DNA of 64,000 bases from positions 124,001 through 188,000 of the forward strand of contig SADC01000842.1 of NCBI GenBank assembly GCA_004194705.1, in the 5' to 3' direction. Shown piece after piece: positions 23,086 through 33,451 of this stretch. The translations under genes were made by a program, and so were the position numbers. How positions within the stretch are numbered: the stretch's first letter is position 1; every line of letters begins with the position of its first letter. Origin of the DNA: Ditylenchus dipsaci. Taxonomy: Eukaryota > Nematoda > Chromadorea > Rhabditida > Anguinidae. The notes under the pieces are model-generated. The model saw only the letters and a list, made by a program, of their open reading frames with translations, had not been told where the DNA came from and made no database searches.

Positions 23086-24129
23086 TATTTTTAGGCGTGT
23101 TATTTACAGTCTGCAAGAAAAAGCAAACCTAACATGAATAACAAATCATACTTGCTTTAGCTTTGCCTAATTAATTTAGGTGGCTATTAGTGTTAGCGGC
23201 ACACAAAATTAGTGGCTTTCACCAATGTTTACAAAACCAAATCCAAAGGTATAGGAAATGGAGATAATTAAGGTGAATGAGGGGCATGAGTGCACCATCT
23301 CACCAATCTTTACTCCATCTTCCTGTTTGGATTTGCATCGCCTTGGCAGAAATGACCTTTTGACCTTTGCTGCCCACCAATTCACTTTTAATCGCAGCAT
23401 AATGCATTAGGAACAAAGGTTTTAAGGAGCAGACACAAGAAAAATACGTTTGTATGTTTATGGAAAAATGATTTTTGAAATATTGTATATGTAAATAAAA
23501 TCAAAAAGGCATTAGTTAACTAAACAAGGCATCCAATCGTACTCCCATATAAGACCACCTTTGCCAGCCTCCAAGGTGATTGGGGATTTGCGTATGTATT
23601 TCCGGATTTGGGGAAGGGCATTTAAAATGAGGGTTTACGTCTTATATCAGGTAGCTTCCGCAATCAAAATCTCAAAAAGGACATTTTTATAAAATAAAAG
23701 ACATTTGGTAAAAAAAGTGCCATTTTATTTAGTGCTTGTTGGGCTTTGAGTGCCAAAAATAAAGATTTTGACGGGAGATCTCAAAATTTCTAAAGATTTG
23801 AGGTTCCAAATAAAGAACAATTCCTTAAATAAAGGACTTTTTGAAGCCTTGCTGTAAGGCCATCCTGATTTAAGGCTACCCTCCATATAAAACCAATTTA
23901 GCCGGTCCCCAGGTTGGCTTTATAAGACAAAGCTTTTTTCGGAGCAAAAAGTTTTTTTCGGAGTCAAAAGCGACTCTTTTTTGGCGCAAAAAGACTCTTT
24001 TTTCTTTTGAAACCAATTTTTTTCCACCTAATTTTTGACCAAAAATATGTCTTTTTGCCCTAAAAATCTTTGTCCAGCTTTATAGGTTTGGGTGTATTGT
24101 GCTTCCTGTAAGGAAATAGAAAATATCTT

Positions 24130-24290
24130 CTACCTAAATTTAAATTGAAAGGAGAAAGGACAATTCGGTTTGGCCATGAACTTAAATTTATGTACCGTCT
24201 GAATGGCGTATAATTAATAGCCTCTTTGTGCAAACCATTGTCAACCAAAGAAAATAGAGAATAGAATGAAATAAATACTTTTTGCACTGA
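24130..24290 (-). CDS. Possible orphan coding exon
   Basis: A minus-strand frame reads VDNGLHKEAINYTPFRRYIN and then LSSWPNRIVLSPFN. Its composition is more protein-like than its surroundings, and candidate acceptor and donor sites exist at both ends. No family was recognised. It could belong to the F-box/LRR-like gene upstream or be chance. Confidence 0.25.
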
Positions 24291-24639
24291 TTTATCGGCA
24301 TACCTCTTTAAATTTAGAAAAAAAGAATGTCTAATAAGTAATCAATAGGACGGCTCACACAGCGCATTATGATCTACTTCTAGCTGTTTTTATGCAATTT
24401 AACCACAATAAATGCATTGCTGGTCATCGAATGAAAAAGCTGAATATTTAAGGACATTGTACTCTAGTTCTGAGACCCGATTTTATTATATTCGTGTTCC
24501 TCATGAAAATTTGCACAAGAATAAATCGTCATTACAGTCAGGAATTTTCGTACCAACACTTGAAAGCCCTACAGAATTTCACAAGGAGCTAAAATTAAGC
24601 GATGTGCAAGATAGCAAGACGGCGCCAACAGAAATTTCA

Positions 24640-25135
24640 AAAAGCCGTTTTGCGGGGTTTGGCGCCAATTTAAAAAGGGCAGTTTTTGAAAATGAGTCGC
24701 TGCATATAAATGACCATAACTAAGGTTGGTATGTGTATTGAGAAATGCTTGATAGCTCATTAGAATTTTGAGAAGATTGGCTTTCCGTTGTGCTATTACA
24801 CTATTCCTTTTTAGGTGAAAATTTAAATTTTTTAAATAAAAAACCGAAAAATTTAATTTTTGTAACTAAACTTTTTTTTCACATTTAGACTGTGATCTTT
24901 TTGTGCAATAGAGGTGTGCTTGAATTTGAACACAGAATCGATGAGCTCTGTTTATTATCTTTAAAATAATATATAAACTTTTGGTGAATAGTTTGGTTCA
25001 GTATGATCAAAATGACCATAAAAATTAGTAGAATTTTTAATTTTTTTAAGTTTTTGGCAGAAAATTTTATTTTCACACAGGAAACCGGTGATTCTGACAC
25101 CAGATTCGCGATCGCTTACTAAACTACTCTAAATA
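24640..25135. repeat. Family E repeat, single arm
   Basis: It shares the GGCGCCAATTTAAAAAGGGC, TGAGTCGCTGCATATAAATGA and ATATAAACTTTTGGTGAATA stretches with the long foldback at 43608-44917, with substitutions and small gaps. It appears to be a diverged single arm of the same family. Confidence 0.7.
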
Positions 25136-25429
25136 AGTATAAGTTGAGTGCCATATTTTGAAGTCCCTTCGACACAATAAATTTTCAAACAAGTTAATAC
25201 GAGGTAATTCAAATGTTTATGTGTATATCTGTAGCTTTCAGGCGTCGGAGTGTTAATTTTTGTTTTCGAAACTCACTATTAATATTGCATCGTTATAGCA
25301 ATGATTTTTTTTATTAAAAAATATTTGATCAAGTTACATGAATAATGAAATGTTTTCTCCTTCCTGGTTAGCAAAAATCGACTAAAAGAGCAATTTATAA
25401 GAAAATTATATAAATATTAGTCTAGAAAC

Positions 25430-28400
25430 TAACATAGTTCTAACTCCAAATGCCTTCTCCATTATTTCACGTAAAACAATGCTTCGAATACGCCAAGTAC
25501 AATTCCAGAATACATCAGATGAAACTAGGTAATATGAAGTATTTCCGTATCGATCACACTTAAACACTAAGTCATTGTCTCCATTTCTAGAGTATGAATT
25601 AACCTATAAAAATAAAAAGCTATGAATGCAAAAAGCACTAAAAATATAAACTTTAAGGGATTTTCAATTCTCATTGGATAAATGCATTATTGGATTAGCC
25701 TTTCTTGTTTATTGTCAGAGATCAAATTAAAATGTTCCGGCTAATTTGTCAACTTTCCTGGAATATTTTTAAACCCTTTTTCTCGGCGTTTTTTAAATTA
25801 ATTTTCAATTTTTTTAATAGCATGTAGCCTTATTTCGACTGAACCAATGTAGTTCATAGGACACTGAGGAAAGCTAGTTTTTATAAAACAATTTAAAAAA
25901 AAGGCTTGTTTTGAAAAGCCTATCATTTTCCGGAACTTATTCGGTTGGGGGGGGTGCGGGTTTTTTCACTTATTTAAAAATAGTGTTTAAACAACTCTTA
26001 AGTAATTTTTATATGCTTAAAACGATAAAAAAGTTATTTTCTAACATTTTTCACACAAAAAATGGTATTTTTGAAAAAAAAATTTTGACTTTTTGCCTTG
26101 GGGGACCAAGGCAAATAACCTTGTATTAAGGTATTCTACCCCGTTTCGGTCACTGGAGCTGGGCAAAAAGAGTCTCTTTATGCATTTTTAATCAAGAGTC
26201 TTGCTCGGAATTATGTCTAAGGTAAGTGAGTGCGCGCATCTCTAACCAACCAATCCCCCTGCGCCCCCTTCGCTCCCTTCGTGCGGTAGGCCCCAGTCAA
26301 CAAAACTATGTCAAATTCCATCTTTTTGTGGTATCCAGGTACCCTTTCAGGTTGGATTGCCTTGGGAGACCAAGGAAAAAGTCGAATTTTAATCGAAATT
26401 TTTTTTTTGAAAAATGTCAGAAAATAACTTTTTTTTATCGTTTTAAGCATATAAAAATTACTTAGGAGTCATTTAAACACTTTTTTTAAATAAGTGAAAC
26501 CGCCCCCCCCCAACCAATAAGTGCCCATTTTCCAACTTTCCAATGATGTTGAGCCAGTTGATACTTCATTAGAAATAGGAATAGTAGGACTACACAATAA
26601 TTTAGAAAATTTATGTGGTCGAAATGCTTATAAGTATCTAATTTACTAACAAGGGATCATATGGTAGTGTCCATTCAATATGGAAAAAACCCTATATACC
26701 ATTCGATAGAGAATCAAAAGATATATGCTGGGGAGATTTGGGATTTTGAACCATGCTACAACATGTTGCTAAATATTGTCACAGCGCTCAACGCTCAATC
26801 AAACTTTTAATTACCTTAAGTGATGAAAATGCTTGTCAAATTCTGAAAATAACTTTACAGGTGCTTAAAGCCAGATACTAATTATTTGATACAAATTTGA
26901 ACTCAATTTTAACTTTTTTTTGTTAGAATTTTTTTGTTGTCCATGCGATATGAAAAAACCCTATATATTAGGTTGTAACATAAGTTCCCAGCGTTTTTTT
27001 GGAATTTCAAAATTTTATTGGTGTTTCATAAAAGAAACATACATCAACAGTTGCATATCATTCAGTAATGTAGTCTCCATCGTTATTTACCACTTCCTTC
27101 CATTTTTCCGGCAATTTGTCGGTTCCCTTCCGCCAAAAGTCACCAGGTCGAGAGTCGAACCAATCTTGAAGCCAATCTTCGAGTTCCTCATTATTTTCAA
27201 ACGTAACTCCGCGCAAATCATTGGAAAGGCAGAGAAAAAGATAGTAGTCACTAGGGGCCAGATCGGGAGGGTATGGCGGGTGCAGTAACACTTCCCATCC
27301 GAGCTCAAGAAGAGCTTTTTTGACAAGTTTAGCCACGTGTGGTCTGGCGTTGTCGTGGAGCAGGATCACTTGTCCTTGGCGATCAGGTCTCTTTTCTTGG
27401 ATTGCTTTATTTAAGCGTTCCAATTGTGATTTATAGACTTGCCTGTTGACTGTTTCTCCTTTCCCCAGCATCTCACCAATTCCCGAGTTGTTTGACGGCC
27501 ATCCTCCTTCAAAAGAGACTCCAGACGGTCCTCATCAAACTCGACTGGACGGCCGGAGCGGAAGCGTCTTCAAGGTCAAAGATGCCCTTTTGAATTTGGC
27601 AAACCATTCACGGGCAGTGCTTTCGCCAATAGCAGCCTCTCCGTACACAGCGCAAATGTCCGAGCAGCTTTTTGGCCTCGATTGAAACCAAAAAGAAGAA
27701 GGTGTCGAAAATGTGATTTTTTGTCAACTTGACAATCCATTTCAATTGCCTATAACTGATTAAAAATAAAGCACACAAGGGTAAATTATAGCGCGTATGA
27801 AAGAGCAAATACAGGGCTTCATTTTGGTAAATAACATGGCACAAGGCCAGCAATCATTCGTGTCAGGAGATACCGTCAAATAAAAACGCTGGGAACTTAT
27901 GTTACAACCTAATACTATTCGATAGAGAATCGAAAATGCTTATTTGACATAAAGATCCTTTCTGCGTCAATGTCAATTTTTGGGGTGACTTATGCGGATT
28001 CGAACTCGAGTGCTTTGTCGACCACCGCACTTTTAACAACCAAAGCACACATCCATTAGTTGTATCATCAGATATATATGCTGAACAATTTTACTAAACT
28101 TTCAAACGCATTTTTCACCCCCAAAATCGACATTGACGCAGAAAAGGATCTTTATGTCAAATAAGCATTTGCGATTCTCTATCGAATGGTATACCGTATA
28201 ACCTCTATTAAACGGGCACCCCTACAGTTAACGTTTTTCAAATTTGCTTTGCTTTTTCAACCCCAATATCGTTTATTTTTCGAAAGGGACGACCACTCAT
28301 TTTGTAGAGCTTGACAAACTCTACAAAATGAGTGGTCGTCTGTTTCGAAAAATAAACAATATTGGGGTTAAAAAACAAAGCAAATTTGAAAAACATTAAC

Positions 28401-31069
28401 TGTAGGGGTGCCCGTTTAATAGAGGTTATACGGTATAGGCTTTTCCATATCGTATGGACACTACCATATGTTCCCTTGTTAGAAAAAAAATTCTTGTAAG
28501 GCGAGTTGACCAGGCGAAAATCGTGTTTTTGGCATTATACACTTTTAAATTTTGTCGGTTAGAAATCGGTTAGTGTCAATAGAATTTCGAAAACCTTTAA
28601 ATTTCTTGATACACCCTGTATACTGAAAAATATTAAGAATAAAGTTTTACTTGAAATTTAAACATTCTTTTTGGTCTTTCTTTCAGTTCACAACTACTAT
28701 TAGCGTCAATTTCCAGTAAAACATCTGTTAATTCATTGCAGAAAAGTCGTAACTTGTATTTGAAAAGTCGGCCTCTCTTGAGGCGGAATTTTGAAAATTC
28801 TTTGGATGGTGCAGTAAAAAGTTTCCAAGTGCTGAAAAAAGTTTTTTTTATCTAAACACTGTGAAAATGATAAAACAAACTAACAGTTAACGCTCTTAAA
28901 TATTGCATCACATTTTCAACAGAAAAGTAAAATAACGAGTCGAATTCTAGATTCTGAAAATATGAAGATAAAAAAAAACACAATTATCACACTTTTTTAA
29001 GGGCGTTACTTTTTTTTGCCGCAAATATACACTTTTTTGCCGCAGATTTTCACTTTTTTGCCGCAAATATACTTTTTTTTGCCGCAAATATACTTTTTTT
29101 GCCGCAAATTTACTCTTTTTTGCCGCAAATTTAATATTTCTGCCGCAAATATGGATTTTACAGTTGCCAGATGCCTTTACTTAAGTCTGTCTTTTTTTAG
29201 GAATATGGGTAAAGCTTGGGTTTTTCACTGGTCTTTAGCCAATATACATACCTTTTACAGCTTATTTTCAGGTAGATGTCGCAGACTTCACTGGAAGGAC
29301 TTTCAAAGCTTTATATTTGTGATTTTAGGTTAGCTAGAAAGGTAAATTTTGATTTTTCACACGTATAGAAATGCGACTTCATGCGGCTGGACAAGTTCAT
29401 GAACTAGTGTAACGTCACGTCAATTTTTTTTTTCAATATGTGTCAACAGTTGATTTTGTCGGGCTGTATGTTGTCGAAATGCGACTCTCTATGTGCCTTC
29501 GTGCTCCACCCCCCAGACAGTATGGCTAGGCCGTTGTAACATAACTGTCGGGCACGTTAACTTCAAGAGGCTGCCTAGCGAGAGTTAGGCTCTTCTAAGA
29601 TTTACTTCACTCATTTTCAGATTTTCTTGGAAATTGAACTCAAGCGAACTCAAAGCTGAACTTGATCCATTGATTTATGGTTGGTCGCAGACACCTGTAA
29701 TCTGTAAGCTGTAAGATTATGATAAGACCTAAAAATGAGTGAAGTAAATCTTAGAAGAGCCTAACTCTCGCTAGGCAGCCTCTTGAAGTTAACGTGCCCG
29801 ACAGTTATGTTACAACGGCCTAGCCATACTGTCTGGGGGGTGGAGCACGAAGGCACATAGAGAGTCGCATTTCGACAACATACAGCCCGACAAAATCAAC
29901 TGTTGACACATATTGAAAAAAAAATTGACGTGACGTTACACTAGTTCATGAACTTGTCCAGCCGCATAAAGTCGCATTTCTATACGTGTGAAAAATCAAA
30001 ATTTACCTTCTAGCTAACCTAAAATCACAAATATAAAGCTTTGAAAGTCCTTCCAGTGAAGTCTGCGACATCTACCTGAAAATAAGCTGTAAAAGGTATG
30101 TATATTGGCTAAAGACCAGTGAAAACCCAAGCTTTTACCCATATTCCTAAAAAAAGACAGACTTAAAGTAAAGGCATCTGGCAACTGTAAAATCCATATT
30201 TGCGGCAGAAATATTAAATTTGCGGCAAAAAAGAGTAAATTTGCGGCAAAAAAAAGTATATTTGCGGCAAAAAAAAGTATATTTGCGGCAAAAAAGTGAA
30301 AATCTGCGGCAAAAAAGTGTATATTTGCGGCAAAAGCAGATTTGCGGCAGAAAAGTGAAAATTTGCGGCAAAAAAGTGAAAATCTGCGGCAAAAAAGTGT
30401 ATATTTGCGGCAAAAGCAGATTTGCGGCAAAAAAAAGTATATTTGCGGCAAAAAAGTGTATATTTGCGGCAAAAAAAAGTAACGCCCTTTTTTAACTCAC
30501 CCTCAAAGGATTTGCCTGGTTGAAACGGGACAAAATCTTCAACAACAACGTACTTCCATTTTGACGTTTACAATAAAACTGAAATTTAATCTGTCTATCA
30601 TTCAAGCCAAATGCGATTACCGTATTCACTTTATTAACTCCTCATGGGGAGTTATTTTTCAACGCTCGAAAAATCGGAAAATTTTTAGGTTGATTTTGAG
30701 ATTTTTGGGTGCTCAACCACTGTCTGAAAACTGTAATCAGGTAATCTAGTCATAACTAAGAAAACGCAAAAAACAGATTTGCAAAATCTTGCAAAAAAAG
30801 TATTTACAGCAAATTTGAAGGCGTCATATTTTTTAGAGCGGGGGATTGTATTTGCTACTAGCGCCAATAATTTCAAGGTGACTTTTTTTAGCTTACATCG
30901 TCAATCTGACTGCCTCCATTACTATATTCTTCGTCGATAATAACTAATCTAAGGGAAGAAAGCTTCTTTAGTGGGTAAGCAATTCTAAATCATCTATGTG
31001 CCTATCGTATATAGCAAACTCCAAATGTTCTAACTGTAATATATTCTTTGCTATAAATAGTAGTGTTTC
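25430..31069 (-). CDS. F-box/LRR-like protein, downstream paralogue (partial)
   Basis: Exons with consistent splice phases: 30897-31069, 30501-30559, 28892-28953, 28651-28831 and 25430-25603. The first encodes leucine-rich-repeat-like strands (ILQLEHLEFAIYDRHIDDLE, then PLKKLSSLRLVIID). The next begins MEVR and has VVEDFVPFQPGKSFE, which may instead be the start of this gene. Then come NLEFDSLFYFSVENVMQYLR and KLRLFCNELTDVLLEIDANS. The last is an orphan-like 58-codon exon (DLVFKCDRYGNTSYYLVSSD). The PF...S-E...L segment resembles one in the gene at 33.4-36.6 kb, so the two are probably tandem paralogues. The likely role is a substrate receptor of an SCF ubiquitin ligase, by analogy with that neighbour; no F-box was found here. 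Two exons carry one-base losses. A foldback and a composite transposon sit in its introns. Confidence 0.5.
25975..26500. repeat. Dispersed repeat family B copy
   Basis: It has the same layout as 17375-18035: GGACCAAGGCAAA, GTGAGTGCGCGCATCTCTAA, TTCCATCTTTTTGTGGTATC and GTTTTAAGCATATAAAAAT, with both ends mirrored (TATGCTTAAAACGATAAAAA against TTTTTTATCGTTTTAAGCAT). Confidence 0.7.
26968..27912 (-). mobile_element. Mariner element, internally deleted
   Basis: 945 bp between TA target duplications. Terminal inverted repeats are TTAGGTTGTAACATAAGTTC (26968-26987) and GAACTTATGTTACAACCTAA (27893-27912), an exact 20-bp match. The reading frame is on the minus strand. It is shorter than the usual 1.25-1.3 kb of full mariners because the central part of the transposase is missing. 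Confidence 0.92.
27058..27730 (-). pseudogene. Mariner transposase remnant
   Basis: The N-terminal portion shows AVYGEAAIGESTAREWFAKF and the SGRPVEFDEDRL motif. The C-terminal portion shows HDNARPHVAKL, then PPYPPDLAPSDYYLF with the last catalytic Asp. The segment that normally carries the first catalytic Asp is absent: the sequence jumps from the post-helix-turn-helix region directly to KGETVNRQVY. Three one-base breaks also separate the frames. The enzyme cannot be active. The element may be mobilised only in trans. Confidence 0.9.
28192..28437. repeat. Near-perfect palindrome, family C
   Basis: TACCGTATAACCTCTATTAA at the left is mirrored by TTAATAGAGGTTATACGGTA at the right. The arms continue almost identically (AAACGGGCACCCCTACAGTT) to a centre at about 28315 (CTCTACAAAATGAGTGGTCG and mirror). 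It is TA-flanked. Arm identity is very high, so insertion was recent. Confidence 0.85.
28995..30495. repeat. 1.5 kb foldback with GCCGCAAATATAC minisatellite arms
   Basis: The ends are AAGGGCGTTACTTTTTTTTG and mirror. Each arm holds repeats of TTTTGCCGCAAATATACAC-type units (about 7 on the left and 13 on the right). Beyond these, roughly 450 bp of unique arm is nearly identical in mirror (for example ACAGTTGCCAGATGCCTTTA and CAGTATGGCTAGGCCGTTGT). The spacer is about 120 bp near 29660. Long open frames inside are repeat artefacts. It lies in an intron of the F-box/LRR-like gene. Confidence 0.88.
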
Positions 31070-31135
31070 CTAAAAACATTAAATGAATTAAAAATTTAAT
31101 AAAAAATATATAAAAAGTATTTATTTTACAAATCG

Positions 31136-32010
31136 ATGCACTATTATGTTTTGTACTGCTGCTGCTTGCTCCGCCGCCCCACAATTTTTGACTTAAAATA
31201 CGTTTTCAACAGGGATACAATCTCAAAGTTTTGTGAAAAATTACGTTCTCCGAAAAAAAAACAGTACAACTTGACCACTTTTGAAGAAAAAATCTTTTAT
31301 CCAGTGCTAATTGCCATTATGAAGCAAAAAAAAATTTTTTTGACGTCAAACTTCAAAAAAAAAATTTAGGCATCGGAAAAAGTTCAAATCTTTTTTAAAA
31401 GTACAGAGAGTGAAATTTCTCCTCTAAATTTTTTCGCAGCCCCTACACCCGTAACCCGCCTTTGGGGCATTTTTAAAAAAACATTTGACAATTTTGACGG
31501 TCGTCGGTTCGATTCCGATTGAAAGAATTATTTTTCTTCGATTTTCACTAAAATGCGTCATTTAAATTCTCATTTGGATTTAACTGGTACCCGCCTTTCA
31601 ACACTCGAAAGGCTGAACAGCCAATTTGCCGTTTTTGACTCAGAATTTCTCGCTGATTCTATCATGGCTTGTTCACGTTGTTAGAGTTCGAGTTAGAGTT
31701 TGAGTTCGAGTTAGAGTTAGGATCAGAGGTGTTCACGTAACCAAAATCCCGAACTCTAACTCTCACAACATGAACAAGCCATCAAGCTCTTCTTCAGACT
31801 TTTTCACTGTCAGAGTCACCACTGAAAAAGCCAATTAATACAGTTCATTCTGGCCATTTTTTTGCACCCAAAAGACTTTTTTGTTGCAAATTTTTTTATC
31901 TGCCACAGAAAGACTCTTATTTGATGCAGAAAAGCTTTTATTTTCAGCAAATATTTTTTTGCTCCACATGCATTCTTCGTGATATAATATGTATAATAAT
32001 TGATATCCGG
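31136..32010. other. Unassigned stretch
   Basis: A plus-strand frame (31136-31369) looks weakly protein-like but has no motif. At 31503-31520 there is a GGTTCGATTCC B-box-like sequence with no convincing A box. At 31660-31780 an imperfect hairpin is built of AGTTCGAGTTAGAGTT variants. Nothing here is called as a gene. Confidence 0.3.
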
Positions 32011-32279
32011 GGTACTTATTTAGTGCCACCCCCCCCCCCCCCCCCGGGTCATTTTCAGATTTTTCACTAGTTCGATTTTTTAACCCAAAATTAACTTTTA
32101 TTATAACATCAAAAACTAAAGTACATATAATCAATAAGTTTAATTACGTGTCAGGAAATAAATAAAAACACAAAAAACCTTATAAAACGGCCAGAACCCT
32201 ATTATCATACCATGCTTAAGAGTGAAAAATCTTAAAATGACCTTTTTGGGGGGGGGGGTGGTGCAACTAAATAAGTACC
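32011..32279. repeat. Foldback with C/G homopolymer shoulders
   Basis: GGTACTTATTTAGTGCCACC followed by about 17 C is mirrored by about 11 G then GTGGTGCAACTAAATAAGTACC. The inner arms (GGTCATTTTCAGATTTTTCA against GAAAAATCTTAAAATGACC) also mirror. The homopolymer shoulders may mislead assembly. Confidence 0.7.
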
Positions 32280-33079
32280 TATTCCGTCGCTGGTAGCGAA
32301 TACAAGCCCCCTCCCCTCCTCCCTAAAAAATTTCTTATGAAAATTGCTGTAACTACCCTTTGAAAGAAAAAGTTTAGGCTTAGCCCTTAGGGTCGGGGTA
32401 GCGTATGTAAATTAGGTATTTCTTTGATTTAGGGCCCTCAAAGTATCAAATAAGCTTTTTATTCAGTTTTCTCTTGAAATTTCATATTTTTGTATGAAAT
32501 ATAGTTAAAATTTGTTGACCAAATATTCTCATCGGCGACGAGCATGCCTCTTTAAGAGTAATTGTATTTGTAAAATTACCTGAGATTCTGTGTGATAATT
32601 TCCTAACTGTAATGCTTTTATATAGTGGACTGATGGATGTGCATTCAGTTGGTTGCAAAACGGAAGTTGGAACCTAGAACACCCAATCAAAAATTATTAC
32701 AAGCTACTTTTCAAAAAAAATTTAAATAAAATCAGAGTTTCAAATTCTCATCTTTTATTGCAAGCATCTCTTTAAAAAAATCATTTTGTGTTTGGAATGT
32801 CAGTATGTATTTTTTTGAAAGATATTTGAGAGAATGTGGTGGTGGTCGAAAACCGAAATGAAAACCAAAATGGCACAGCTCAACATCACTGAATAGCTTA
32901 TCTGGAGGAATTCCGGTGAATTACAAGATGTTTTTAAAATCTTCCCTAGTTTGATTTAACCCTAACATTTTTAATTCGCGGCACCGCAAAAACAAACGAA
33001 GTTCATTTCAGCCAGAACGGAGGTTCACGGCAGGTTCGTGAAATGAAATGAACTTCAAATTGAGAGATTTGAAGGGGGC

Positions 33080-33340
33080 TTGAGAGTTAGAGATGCGCGC
33101 ACGCACTTACCTTAGACATGATTCCAGAAGTACACTTGATCATAAAATGCATATAGACCCTTTTTTGCCATGGCCCGAGTTGAAAAACATGGTAAAGCAG
33201 CCAAAAAAAAGTGGCCCCTGTATTATTCCTTCCCCTCCCAATACAGCCCCTTAACCCTTTTAAAAATGTTTTTCTAACCTTTTTATGGCAAAATTATTAC
33301 TTAAAATGGTTTTTAAGTACTTATAAAAAGTTGGTTGGGG
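33080..33340. repeat. Family B fragment
   Basis: It carries GAGATGCGCGCACGCACTTA, CCTTAGACATGATTCC and TTCCTTCCCCTCCC, which match family B copies. A further fragment at 35040-35200 shares CCTTATTATTCCCTTCC. Confidence 0.6.
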
Positions 33341-33451
33341 GGGGGGTACAATGGAATAGCGGCGGGGAACCACTGAAACTGTAAAATGTTAACCACTAAA
33401 AATTTTATGCACTCTTAGCATGTTTTCGTGTTTACCGATGCGCTGAATAAA

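Larger units (their letters stand above)
26645..28483. mobile_element. Composite foldback with mariner and palindromic MITE insertions
   Basis: The outer arms CTAACAAGGGATCATATGGT and ACCATATGTTCCCTTGTTAG mirror each other. Inside, GATAGAGAATCGAAAATGCT and AGCATTTGCGATTCTCTATC form a second pair. A mariner copy (26968-27912) interrupts one arm at TA. A family C palindrome (28192-28437) interrupts the other at TA. This gives at least three insertion layers. Confidence 0.8.

Noticed and set aside
30014..30472. A 152-codon minus-strand frame, and others nearby, rich in Phe-Cys-Arg-Lys
   Set aside because: The translation follows the GCCGCAAATATAC repeat unit of a foldback arm; mirrored frames appear in the other arm and on the other strand.
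6922..30495. Regularly spaced GGCGCAAAT / GCCGCAAAT units as a CRISPR-like array
   Set aside because: The units are tandem with almost no spacers and occur in mirrored arms, which fits minisatellite foldbacks in a eukaryote.
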